A stretch of 42,373 bases of DNA from a virus: IMG/VR virus record IMGVR_UViG_3300020347_000008, positions 1 through 42,373 of that record. One strand, 5' to 3'. A program made the translations under genes and the position numbers. Numbering within the stretch: the stretch's first letter is position 1; the number at the start of each line of letters is the position of its first letter. A model generated the notes under the pieces. The model was not told where the DNA came from. It did not search any database and saw only the letters and a list, made by a program, of their open reading frames with translations. This document shows, piece by piece, positions 5,573-14,704 of this stretch.

Positions 5573-7648
5573 TTAAAATGCAATTGGCATAAGTGTGGTT
5601 GTAGATTCATCGTCATCTTCAGGTAACATAGATTCACCAGCGTATCCGACACCATAGAACGTGCCATCTGTCATTTTAACAAACATAGCACCTTCTGAAC
5701 CACTTCCCGCCAAATAAAAACTATCTGCTTTCTTACGATGCATTAATACGGGTGTAAACCAATACGTCGTACTGTTGGTATTTCCTTGCCCTAATTGTCC
5801 GTTACCACCATACCCAACAGAATGTAATGATCCATCAGCAAGTTGCGCAACGGTAAATCCATACGATCCCGTACCAGCATTCTGGATATCAACAATTGGA
5901 GAACGACCTGATGCATTAAATGATTGTAATTCAGCCGTCACATCATTACCATTAGGATCAGCTTTACATTCAGTAAATCCGGTACGTGATGTTGTATCCG
6001 CACCTACGCCTAATTGACCATAGCCGTTGTATCCGGTTGCCCACAATGAACCATCAGTTTTTATAGCAAATGTGTTGGTGTAATCAGAACCTCTCATCCA
6101 GCATTTTGAAACACCAGCAAGAACAAGTTCCGGCGTATATCGGTTACCCGCAGTACCCCCAAGATTACCATAACCATTGTAACCCCATGTATACAAATTA
6201 TCCGCGTCATCAATAGCAAATCCAGCGGCTCCGGTATCACCCGAAAGACCTATGTCTGTAACTGTAATACTATTGTCGTAGAAATAACTAATTAAAGTTG
6301 CATTAGATAAAGAAGTAGTATTTCCTTGTCCTAATACTCCCGCACCGTTATTCCCCCAAGCATAGACATTACCATCACTTTTAAGAGCAAGAAGACTTGA
6401 GTATTGTGAGTCACTTTTAACAATTTTAGTAATACTTGTTAAACCACTTACTTGAACAAATCGACTTTGGCTTGTTGTATTTCCATTACCAATTTGACCA
6501 TAACCATTATATCCACAAGCGTGTACTGTACCGTCACTACATAACACATGGTTTGACGAATAGTCTCGATTACCATTAGACGCTGCGTTTTGTGTTACGG
6601 TTTTTCCGTTAATAGAATTAGCAGAATCTCCGCTGGCATAATATGGAGTGTGAAGCGCGGCGGTACTTCCGCTTCCACCTTCACCATATCCGTTTCCACC
6701 CCAACACCAGAGTCCACCATCTTCATCAATAGATAAAGAATTATAGTCATAATTACTATAAACGTAAGTCATTTTTTTTGAGCCAAATGGAAAAGCAACT
6801 GCCGTAGGATAACTTCTATCGGCGGTATCTACACCGCGCCCGCCACAAAAGTTTTCACCACGACCCCAATACCTAATACTTCCGTCGTCCATAATCGCAT
6901 TACCTTTACGATACATGGCATTAGATTGAGGGTCTTGATGCCCAATTACACGCATTCCAGAACGAGTGTCACTTGTACCCCAATATGGAAAACCATTAGT
7001 ATCAATTTTTAAGACATCTCCCGGCGCACCAGAAACAAGAGGCACTAACTCTGTGCCGTTATAATAAATAATATCACCAGGATTTTCTGTAATGTTATCT
7101 ACACCTTGAGCCATTAATGCCCAACCCGCCCCATACGCAATTGAGCTTGATGTATATTTGACGTTCATACGTCCGCCCATGCCCGCATGAATACCACATT
7201 TATAAAACAACGTAGCTGGGGTCGAAGCATCCGTAACGATGGTGACGGTTGACCCAATATTACCAGCCGTGCCAGATGACGTTACACCCGTAGTGTAAGC
7301 CGTTCCATCTACCGTTGTTGAAAAGGCGAGAGGGTGACCGGTCATTGTAGAGTCAGCGACATTGAAGACATATGTTCCACCTTTTAACAAGTGTAGTGTC
7401 TCTTGTTGTACGCCATCAACAAAGTATTTATTACTGCCACCAACTACCCCTACAGTTACTGTATGGTTAGTAGTTGTTGAAACTAGTGTCCCCGTAATAG
7501 TTGCTGGGTTGACACCGGTTGTGCCATCTGTGTCACAGACATATGTGCTTGAATTATAAGACACGACGTCTTGTTTATTATAAGTCGTTGCAGAAGAGTA
7601 AGCACCCTTCCAACTAAACGACACTTTACCAAGTGATATTGTTGCCAT
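5573..7648 (-). CDS. tail/receptor-binding protein: CBM-like module, cupredoxin-like domain, RCC1 propeller
   Basis: A 691-residue virion protein in three parts. Residues about 8-40 (SWKGAYSSATTYNKQDVVSY) form a small carbohydrate-binding-like module also found at the start of the neighbouring gene. Residues about 60-170 look like a cupredoxin: H105 in GHP, then C151, H154 and M157 in CGIHAGM, the His-Cys-His-Met set of type 1 copper sites. Residues about 235-691 carry eight RCC1-type signatures (GYNGYGQLG and variants), a seven-bladed propeller. It follows AAGGAAATAAATT. By position after the fibre gene it should contact the host surface. Copper binding is inferred from residues only. Confidence 0.85.
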   Translation of the reverse strand: MATISLGKVSFSWKGAYSSATTYNKQDVVSYNSSTYVCDTDGTTGVNPATITGTLVSTTTNHTVTVGVVGGSNKYFVDGVQQETLHLLKGGTYVFNVADSTMTGHPLAFSTTVDGTAYTTGVTSSGTAGNIGSTVTIVTDASTPATLFYKCGIHAGMGGRMNVKYTSSSIAYGAGWALMAQGVDNITENPGDIIYYNGTELVPLVSGAPGDVLKIDTNGFPYWGTSDTRSGMRVIGHQDPQSNAMYRKGNAIMDDGSIRYWGRGENFCGGRGVDTADRSYPTAVAFPFGSKKMTYVYSNYDYNSLSIDEDGGLWCWGGNGYGEGGSGSTAALHTPYYASGDSANSINGKTVTQNAASNGNRDYSSNHVLCSDGTVHACGYNGYGQIGNGNTTSQSRFVQVSGLTSITKIVKSDSQYSSLLALKSDGNVYAWGNNGAGVLGQGNTTSLSNATLISYFYDNSITVTDIGLSGDTGAAGFAIDDADNLYTWGYNGYGNLGGTAGNRYTPELVLAGVSKCWMRGSDYTNTFAIKTDGSLWATGYNGYGQLGVGADTTSRTGFTECKADPNGNDVTAELQSFNASGRSPIVDIQNAGTGSYGFTVAQLADGSLHSVGYGGNGQLGQGNTNSTTYWFTPVLMHRKKADSFYLAGSGSEGAMFVKMTDGTFYGVGYAGESMLPEDDDESTTTLMPIAF

Positions 7649-7659
7649 AATTTATTTCC

Positions 7660-9369
7660 TTAAAATTTAACGGGTGAGGGGGTTGTAGCGTATTCTTGCT
7701 CATCTTCACGACCAAGTTGCCCATAATTATCGTAGCCGGTAGAGTAAACGTTTCCGTCATAACCTAAACCGTAAAACGTGTTGTAGCTGGATGCTTGCTG
7801 CATATACCCACCAACGATCCACTCTTTAATAGGTTTATTAAGTTTCATTAAACTATCGGGAACGTTACCAAGATAGCCATCTGTTATCGTGCCGTTCCCA
7901 GCAACACCCGTGCCATTGTATCCACCATTCTGAAATGATCCGTTATTCTTTTCGACCATCCAAAATCGTCCATAGTTGATGCCTTGTGTTACAAATCTTT
8001 TATTGTCGTAACCATACTCAACTAATCTTGTCCAAACATTGGATACAGTACCCGGAGAATATTGTGTTCCGTACGACCCAGCACCGGGTAAATACCCCAT
8101 ATACCACATCGATCCATCGTTCTTAATGCCCATTATGGTTGGGTAATAGCCATTCCAACAAGATACTTGTTTCCAATTGTTACCATTTGCGCGACCATCA
8201 GAAATCATACCACCAGGGTTGTACACACGTGGTGTAACGTTATACCCACTTTCGTTACCACCCCAATGCATAATCTCTCCGTTTTCGAAAAGAATTACGG
8301 CAATACGATATTCACCCGCACCTGATCCGTGAAAGTAAGACCCATGAAACATAAAATCTTTTGCGGGGTAAACGGCAGTTTGTGGGATTAAAGTATGTTG
8401 AGCGGAGCGCCAATCTGCCACGGGGTATACGTAATTGCCCGCGCTATTGTACTCACCACAAATATACATCCTACCAGCAGCATCTTTTAACACAGACACC
8501 ATATAATCACCGCCACCTAGATAAGCTTTAACCATTGGTATTTCGGCTGATTTAGTAATTAATTTTGGTGTTGTTAGGTCATAATCACCACTATTAGTTT
8601 CTTGAGTACCGCCTGAAGATTGTCTATTACGTCCGACGTAGTACATTCTACCGTCATCAGTTCTAAAAATTCTAGCATTAACTGATGCTTCATTGTTACT
8701 CATGTAAACGTCAGTTACTTTTGCATCGGCGGGAAGGTCACCTTGACCATTAATTAACTTTGGAGTCCATTGATTGGTAGTGTTTCCAACTCCAACTTGT
8801 CCGTAATTGTTGTAACCCCAACCCCATAATTGACCTTTATGATCAATTGAATGTACGGTGTAAATGCATGGGTAAACATCAACCATACGCCCCGCACCTT
8901 CAGGAAACATAACTTGTGTAGGTCTATTACAATTTTGATCTGCTTGTGTTTTTCCACCTAGTGCGCCATATATTGTACGACCAACTGCCATGATTGTACC
9001 ATCGGACATAATAAAGTACATTGTTTCTACCATACCCGCGCCAGAGTTGTCAGCGTAATCAATCTTTGGAAGTTTTGCCACACCGGTTCGACGTGGGTTA
9101 TCTGTTGGAAAAGCAAACTCAGGCATCCCAAGTCCATTAATTTCTAGTGTTTGGTCGACAATACCAGACACAACGGTGGTGTCATCGGGTGTAAGTACTT
9201 CACCTTTTGCCGTACCGTTTTGTTGATCTTGGGTGTGCTTAACCCACGTAGTCCCGTTGTAAGCGTATATTCCACCTTCTTTACGTGTGACGTCTCCATT
9301 TACATAGGTCGCCGTGGCGGAATACTCACCTTTCCAACGGTAGCCGATTTTTGTATAATCAATTTGCAT
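7660..9369 (-). CDS. tail protein with RCC1-like propeller
   Basis: A 569-residue protein with the same N-terminal module as the next gene (WKGEYSATATYVNGDV, residues 12-27). About eight degenerate RCC1-type repeats follow, each built around G-Y-N/D-x-Y-G-Q-L/V-G or a relic of it (WGWGYNNYGQVG, YSTGYDNYGQLG). Unlike its neighbour it lacks the cupredoxin-like domain. The pair looks like an old tandem duplication. It starts after AGGAGACGATT, 11 bases past the fibre gene. A receptor-binding or fibre-tip function is inferred from position; RCC1 propellers generally serve as binding scaffolds. Confidence 0.85.
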   Translation of the reverse strand: MQIDYTKIGYRWKGEYSATATYVNGDVTRKEGGIYAYNGTTWVKHTQDQQNGTAKGEVLTPDDTTVVSGIVDQTLEINGLGMPEFAFPTDNPRRTGVAKLPKIDYADNSGAGMVETMYFIMSDGTIMAVGRTIYGALGGKTQADQNCNRPTQVMFPEGAGRMVDVYPCIYTVHSIDHKGQLWGWGYNNYGQVGVGNTTNQWTPKLINGQGDLPADAKVTDVYMSNNEASVNARIFRTDDGRMYYVGRNRQSSGGTQETNSGDYDLTTPKLITKSAEIPMVKAYLGGGDYMVSVLKDAAGRMYICGEYNSAGNYVYPVADWRSAQHTLIPQTAVYPAKDFMFHGSYFHGSGAGEYRIAVILFENGEIMHWGGNESGYNVTPRVYNPGGMISDGRANGNNWKQVSCWNGYYPTIMGIKNDGSMWYMGYLPGAGSYGTQYSPGTVSNVWTRLVEYGYDNKRFVTQGINYGRFWMVEKNNGSFQNGGYNGTGVAGNGTITDGYLGNVPDSLMKLNKPIKEWIVGGYMQQASSYNTFYGLGYDGNVYSTGYDNYGQLGREDEQEYATTPSPVKF

Positions 9370-9380
9370 AATCGTCTCCT

Positions 9381-10286
9381 TTAGATGGTGTATGCTAAGT
9401 TATTAGAAGTAGTTACACCAAATGCGATATTCTCACCAAGTGTCCAAGTTTTGTAATCATTTACATCAACGTCAATTTTTCCATAATCTACAATAATTTC
9501 TTGTCCGTTTGCTGACATTTTAAGTCCAAAGAATTGTGGAGAAGCCACCGAAGTAACGAGATCATAGCCCGTTCCCGCACTATTAATTTGTAGAAATGAA
9601 CCAGCAGATAATGAACTTGGTAGTCCAGCAACTGTTAATGCCGCCTCTGCCGCAACTTGTGCTGCGATTGCATCATCTCGTGCTTGTTCAGCGGTTGTGG
9701 CCGCCGACGTCGCACCGGCAGATGCCGTTGCGTAGCCTTGTGCTAGACCCGCTTGTGTAGTCGCAATACCAGCTTGTGTGGTTGCCGTGCTGACTTGAGT
9801 TGCCGTTGCGGATAAAACATAAGCTTTATTGGCCGCGTCTGTGTCGTCGACCGGAGCTGCCATATTAATAATACGAGATGTGCCAGCTTCCCAATTGTTT
9901 GCGGAGTTACGAGCCATCGCAACTTCTTTAATATCGTTTGCCTCTTGGGCTAAATAAAATCCTTGTAAACTATCTTGATCAAGAATTTCTTCCGACAAAA
10001 CTGAACCGGTCTGATAGTCGACGAGACGTGTTCCCGGTGAAGTCTCACGCTGAAACACCATCGAATCACCGATAGCGGCGGGTGTTGTTAGAATGACTCG
10101 ACTAGATAATGTCGCGTCAAATTGATAATCGCCTACTACTGAAGCAGTAGACTGTGATAATTGTGTACCGTTTTTAAATACAAGAACATGGGATTGAGCA
10201 ATGTACGGGAAAGGAATGTCAAAGTGCGTCGCATCAGTTCCCGCCAAGCTTGTTACCGTTACCACTTCACGTGCAAATGCTGGCAT
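9381..10286 (-). CDS. tail fibre, T7 gp17 N-terminal type
   Basis: At 301 residues it is much shorter than T7 gp17 (553). Residues 1-150 carry the T7-fibre attachment domain (FDIPFPYIAQSHVLVF and LDQDSLQGFYLAQEANDI). Residues about 155-215 form an Ala/Thr-rich coiled coil, and the remainder is a short beta-rich tip. The absence of a large receptor-binding tip suggests that it is an adaptor, with receptor contact handed to the two RCC1 proteins downstream. It follows the terminator-like hairpin at 10309-10330 and the ribosome site AAGGAAATTATA. Confidence 0.9.
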   Translation of the reverse strand: MPAFAREVVTVTSLAGTDATHFDIPFPYIAQSHVLVFKNGTQLSQSTASVVGDYQFDATLSSRVILTTPAAIGDSMVFQRETSPGTRLVDYQTGSVLSEEILDQDSLQGFYLAQEANDIKEVAMARNSANNWEAGTSRIINMAAPVDDTDAANKAYVLSATATQVSTATTQAGIATTQAGLAQGYATASAGATSAATTAEQARDDAIAAQVAAEAALTVAGLPSSLSAGSFLQINSAGTGYDLVTSVASPQFFGLKMSANGQEIIVDYGKIDVDVNDYKTWTLGENIAFGVTTSNNLAYTI

Positions 10287-10308
10287 TATAATTTCCTTAT
10301 AAGAATAA

Positions 10309-10330
10309 GAGGGGGCGCAATGACCCCCTC
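10309..10330 (-). terminator. hairpin terminator after the largest internal virion gene
   Basis: On the minus strand GAGGGGG and CCCCCTC form a perfect 7-bp stem with an 8-base loop, followed by TTATTCTTAT. It begins four bases after the stop of the 10335-14702 gene. The U tract is interrupted, so it probably attenuates rather than stops transcription into the fibre genes. Confidence 0.6.
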
Positions 10331-10334
10331 AATG

Positions 10335-13300
10335 TTAGTTTTCATTACCCATTGCAACATTTGCAAGTTGGTAATACAATTTAAATGGCATCAATTTGAT
10401 CAAGGTGTCTTGCATAGCATCTGTATCTCCTCGAACGGAAGAGTCTTTTAAGTCCATTAGGTCTTGCAATAGACCACCGGTTGGGCCACCTACTAACGCG
10501 AATCTGTTACGCTCACTTGAGTAACGTGATCCCACTCCACCACCAAAAACATTCAATTCTTTTGATATTTGAGCCATAGGTGTCGAAAGCCACATTAAGA
10601 ACCCTGAACGATCCATAATGTCGTAGCCCCATTCTGTTGGTGTTCTGTCTAAGATTTCACCTTTACGTTTAAGATCAGTTGCTGCCACCACGGTGTAGCC
10701 TAGTAACGCTTGTATGTTGAGTGTCATAAAGGCGTGTAAATCTCCGTATGTTGCCATACGTTGAAATGCTGGTAACATGTATTTTGTCATTGAGACAAAG
10801 CCATATGTTTGAAACTGTAATAGAGCCTTACCAAATCCACGAGACATAAAGAACGGCGTGTCACCCTTACTTGGTGTCATGATTGCTCGTGTAGCAGTAT
10901 GGTCTAATGCAGAAAACACCGCATCATAAGCCCGTTGACCCTCAAGTCCCTCATTCAACCACCTCCCCATTTCAAGTTCATAAACACCTTTATCTAATGA
11001 TGGCGGGTGTTTTTTCATCATTTTTTGGATTGATCTTGCTTCGTCTCTACCTATCCCTAAAGCGGCAAGTTCTGCAATCTCTTGTTCAGCAGCGCCACCT
11101 TTTTGGGCAGAAGCCGTGTCAAAAAGTTTAGCGTAGTTTTGCATCTTAACTACAAGATTATGTTGCATTTCCATCATGGCAATTGCTTTCATACGAGTGT
11201 TCCACCATCGCATTCCTGACATTACGTTTGTCGTTTCCGTTAAGCCACCCAAGCTACGATCAACAATACTTGTACCATAATGTTTCCATGTTCCATGATC
11301 CCCAATGCCTACTTTTGAACCTAAGTCTTCAACGCCCATCATTTTCATGTTTGCGCTTGAAGACATCAATCTTTCACTATAAATAGCAATTCTGGAAATT
11401 TCAGGACTTCGCAATCCTTTAAGTGCGGCGTTTGATTGTTTAAAGTTTTTAACGGCAAACGTCCCCCAACCAGATGTGAAAAGCACATTGGATAGATCAG
11501 TCAATGAAGGTATGATAAATCCTGATCCGTAACGGACGTAGTTAAAAGAACGTGCAGTTTTACCAAACCAAGAAAGAAATCCTTCAGGGTCTATTGGTTT
11601 TCCGTACTGTCCTAACAGATTTAAAATACCGTTTTCAATATCAGATTTAGCTTCATCAGCTTTCTTTTGTATCTTATCTCGTTGTGCTTTTGATTTACCA
11701 GATTTAAGCAAATCAAAGTCGGCTTGTACTTCTGCTTGTAAATCTTCGACAATTTCTTTTTCAGCTTTATGACCAAACGTATCTCTAAGAGCCATACGTG
11801 GTGCTAAGTCTTCCGCACTTCGACGCATCGCCGACATAAGATCGTCGTCTAAAATTCCTAGACGATAAGCTTCAAGACGTTGTTCATTTGTCAAAACAAT
11901 TTGACGTTTCTTTGTTCTTCCTGAAGCTGCAATAAGTTCTCCGTCCCAGCCCCCAAATGGATCACGCTTTCCGTCAGACAATTTAGCCACTAATTCTTCA
12001 ATGTATGTATACAAAGGCGCACGGTTTGCTTGTTTGTTGTACTCTTTCTTAGCTTTCTTAACACCTCGTTTGCTTTGTCCAGCTTCTTTATTTTTAAGTT
12101 TAAGTTCGTCTGCTAAAATTTTTCTATTTTTGGTGATACTAGCTTTGGCATTCTTTGCGGCCGCCAACGCCACACCAACTTTTTCAAGTTTTGGATCAAG
12201 TCGAGCAAGAGTGCTATCAATTTTAGAAAGACGTTTATTGTAGTTATTTAAACGTTCACGAAGCGTTGCGAGACGGCGTGAAGATACCGGCTTTTTCGCA
12301 GCTTTCTCGACTGCTTCACCTAATGCATCTTCTCCTGATCTTGCAAGTTCATTGTCAGCTTTAGTCACCATACGTCGTGTTTCGTCGATATCAGCTTTAG
12401 ATGCTAATACACCTTCGCCTTCAATCATTTTCATCAATGCTTCAGCTTCTTTAACTTCTGTAATTCGCTTCTTTTTGATACCACTAGTTCTTGCAGATAT
12501 CTCATGATATTGATTCATACGAACAATTAATTCAGCTTCTGCTTCTTTTAATTCAGTTTGAGTACGTTCTTTTTCTAGCTTTATTTTTTCTTTTTCTAAA
12601 GCAATTGCTTCACGTTGCCCTTGACGATACTTAATAATTTTCTCAACTTCAGCAACTGTCGCATTTTTAATATCAGTATTATTTTTACGTAAGTCTCGTG
12701 CCGCTAAAACTGCCGCTCTACGTGCGGTATATAGTTTTTCTTCAGCAAGTGAAAGTTTTAAAGACGCTTCGGCTTCAAGACTACGATCGACATTACCAGA
12801 CCAATCTTCTAAAATTTCTTGCTTTTTCTCAAAACCTTTATCAATATCATATTTAACTTCTTTGACATTTTTACCAGCGATAATTTGATCACCTTTTATG
12901 GTAACTTCTTCTTTGCCTAATTTATTAAATTGATCTTCAGTCATCAAATGACTTTCAAGAAGAAATTCATCGCTTGGCTTTTTAGCAAAGACGCCGTGGA
13001 AGAATGCTATAGCTTCAGTACGATTTGCACGAATAGCTTTACTACTCCACAACTGCGCCATGACATAATCTTGGTCACCTTTTGTAGCCATGCCTAAAGC
13101 TTCTAGTAATTCTATTTGCGCATCATGATAAGCCCTAGTGTCATCTGCCAGCTTACGAGCGTTTCGCTCAATAATTTGCCAACCTTCATCACCAAATCTA
13201 TTTTTATATCCAGCAATCATATCATCAGTTAGATTGCCAAAATTCATTTCACGAGCAATAGCAACAAACTCAGCATCGTCAAAATTAGTACCCGTACCAC

Positions 13301-14702
13301 GCTCAATGGGTGGCTTACGTCCTGATTGATTTTTACCTTTGATTATGTCTTTACCTAGTTGACTAGCACGAGTTGCCGTTTCTGACGCTCGTTGTCCAAT
13401 AGGGGAAAAATTTTCACCATTTAATTTCGCCAAGTCCATACGAGTCTGAATAATATTATCCTTGGCTCGAAGGGCAACTTGCTCATGACTATCTAATAGA
13501 CGCTTAGTCTTATCTTCAATAGACGCTTCAGCTTTACCTTTTTGCATGTGGTTCAATAGAATACCACCGGTGTCATATAATTTTGCGGTGATCAATGCCA
13601 TTTTACTAGAAGCACTTGTTAATCCTCTAATCAAAGGACTTGTTCCACCAATGTATCTATTCTGTAAAATTTTTACACCACCTCGACCTATCACTTTAAC
13701 ACCAGATCGTAATGCTCCTTGTGCCATAAGTGCGGTAGGTTTTACAATTCTAGCACCAAGTGCCACACTTTCAGCAGCCATCGCACCAGCGGAACGCGCA
13801 ACCGGATTTTCAGCTACTACTTCAAATGTGTTCTTACCACCTTTAATGATTGGTTTTAACACCGCGCTATTTGCAAGACCATTACCAAAATTAGATACCC
13901 CCATGTATACGGGGTTTTGAGGGTTCAACCAATGATTAGGATTTGAAACGTGTAGTGAACTCAAAGGATCACGAGCAGCTTTCCACACACCAACACCACC
14001 ACCGAACACACCACCAGCCGTAAGGTTAATACCAGCTTCCATTGTAGTACGTAAGTCTTGTCGTAGTTGTAGTGCGCTTTCTTGAACTCCTTGTGCAATC
14101 ATACCGTTTAGCATATATGTGCCAATTTTTTTCGCAGTTCCGACCTTTTTAACTACGTTTAATCCTGGTACAAAAGTTGATACGTCTATGAAAGAAGCTA
14201 AACCGCCAACTAACATTCCTAAAATACTTCCACCATGTAGATCACCACGAGCGTTATGCATTTTACGAAGACGTTCCACACGCTCCATGAATTGTTGTGG
14301 GCCGTGTACATCTTCAAACATCCCACGACGAACCCAAGACTCTGCGTCAGTTAGGTCTTTATAATTACCCATAAAGAATTTTTGAGGATTGAATCTGTTT
14401 TCAGGGTCGTAGTACATTTGCATATCTTCCGGAACAAGATCGCCGGTTGATTCCCCATAATTTTGTGCAGACTTATCGTCAATAAACATACCATAACGAA
14501 GTGAATCACCAATTATAGTTTCTTGCATATACGTTTCATACATCGTCCCAAAGAAACCTAAAGCGGGCGTTGTCACACCAGACGCCTTATACGGCGTAGA
14601 AACTGCGTTAATAGCATTAGTATAACGTTGTATTTTCGCCCTTTCTTCAGCATCAACTTCTGCGTTGATGGGCGTAACGCCGTAGGTAAACTCTTCAGCC
14701 AT
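10335..14702 (-). CDS. internal virion protein D, T7 gp16-like, without lytic domain
   Basis: The 1455-residue product is the largest in the window (T7 gp16 has 1318). Gp16-type proteins are ejected into the cell envelope and help to translocate DNA. Here the N-terminus shows glycine-rich hydrophobic stretches (about 155-190 and 225-240) but no SLT signature. About residues 640-920 form a long Lys/Glu/Ala coiled coil. The C-terminal third holds the conserved-looking SRGFGKALLQFQTYGFVSM. The peptidoglycan-cutting domain sits instead in the adjacent gene (14705-16444). The start follows GGGAGAAAATAAGA. Confidence 0.85.
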   Translation of the reverse strand: MAEEFTYGVTPINAEVDAEERAKIQRYTNAINAVSTPYKASGVTTPALGFFGTMYETYMQETIIGDSLRYGMFIDDKSAQNYGESTGDLVPEDMQMYYDPENRFNPQKFFMGNYKDLTDAESWVRRGMFEDVHGPQQFMERVERLRKMHNARGDLHGGSILGMLVGGLASFIDVSTFVPGLNVVKKVGTAKKIGTYMLNGMIAQGVQESALQLRQDLRTTMEAGINLTAGGVFGGGVGVWKAARDPLSSLHVSNPNHWLNPQNPVYMGVSNFGNGLANSAVLKPIIKGGKNTFEVVAENPVARSAGAMAAESVALGARIVKPTALMAQGALRSGVKVIGRGGVKILQNRYIGGTSPLIRGLTSASSKMALITAKLYDTGGILLNHMQKGKAEASIEDKTKRLLDSHEQVALRAKDNIIQTRMDLAKLNGENFSPIGQRASETATRASQLGKDIIKGKNQSGRKPPIERGTGTNFDDAEFVAIAREMNFGNLTDDMIAGYKNRFGDEGWQIIERNARKLADDTRAYHDAQIELLEALGMATKGDQDYVMAQLWSSKAIRANRTEAIAFFHGVFAKKPSDEFLLESHLMTEDQFNKLGKEEVTIKGDQIIAGKNVKEVKYDIDKGFEKKQEILEDWSGNVDRSLEAEASLKLSLAEEKLYTARRAAVLAARDLRKNNTDIKNATVAEVEKIIKYRQGQREAIALEKEKIKLEKERTQTELKEAEAELIVRMNQYHEISARTSGIKKKRITEVKEAEALMKMIEGEGVLASKADIDETRRMVTKADNELARSGEDALGEAVEKAAKKPVSSRRLATLRERLNNYNKRLSKIDSTLARLDPKLEKVGVALAAAKNAKASITKNRKILADELKLKNKEAGQSKRGVKKAKKEYNKQANRAPLYTYIEELVAKLSDGKRDPFGGWDGELIAASGRTKKRQIVLTNEQRLEAYRLGILDDDLMSAMRRSAEDLAPRMALRDTFGHKAEKEIVEDLQAEVQADFDLLKSGKSKAQRDKIQKKADEAKSDIENGILNLLGQYGKPIDPEGFLSWFGKTARSFNYVRYGSGFIIPSLTDLSNVLFTSGWGTFAVKNFKQSNAALKGLRSPEISRIAIYSERLMSSSANMKMMGVEDLGSKVGIGDHGTWKHYGTSIVDRSLGGLTETTNVMSGMRWWNTRMKAIAMMEMQHNLVVKMQNYAKLFDTASAQKGGAAEQEIAELAALGIGRDEARSIQKMMKKHPPSLDKGVYELEMGRWLNEGLEGQRAYDAVFSALDHTATRAIMTPSKGDTPFFMSRGFGKALLQFQTYGFVSMTKYMLPAFQRMATYGDLHAFMTLNIQALLGYTVVAATDLKRKGEILDRTPTEWGYDIMDRSGFLMWLSTPMAQISKELNVFGGGVGSRYSSERNRFALVGGPTGGLLQDLMDLKDSSVRGDTDAMQDTLIKLMPFKLYYQLANVAMGNEN

Positions 14703-14704
14703 TC

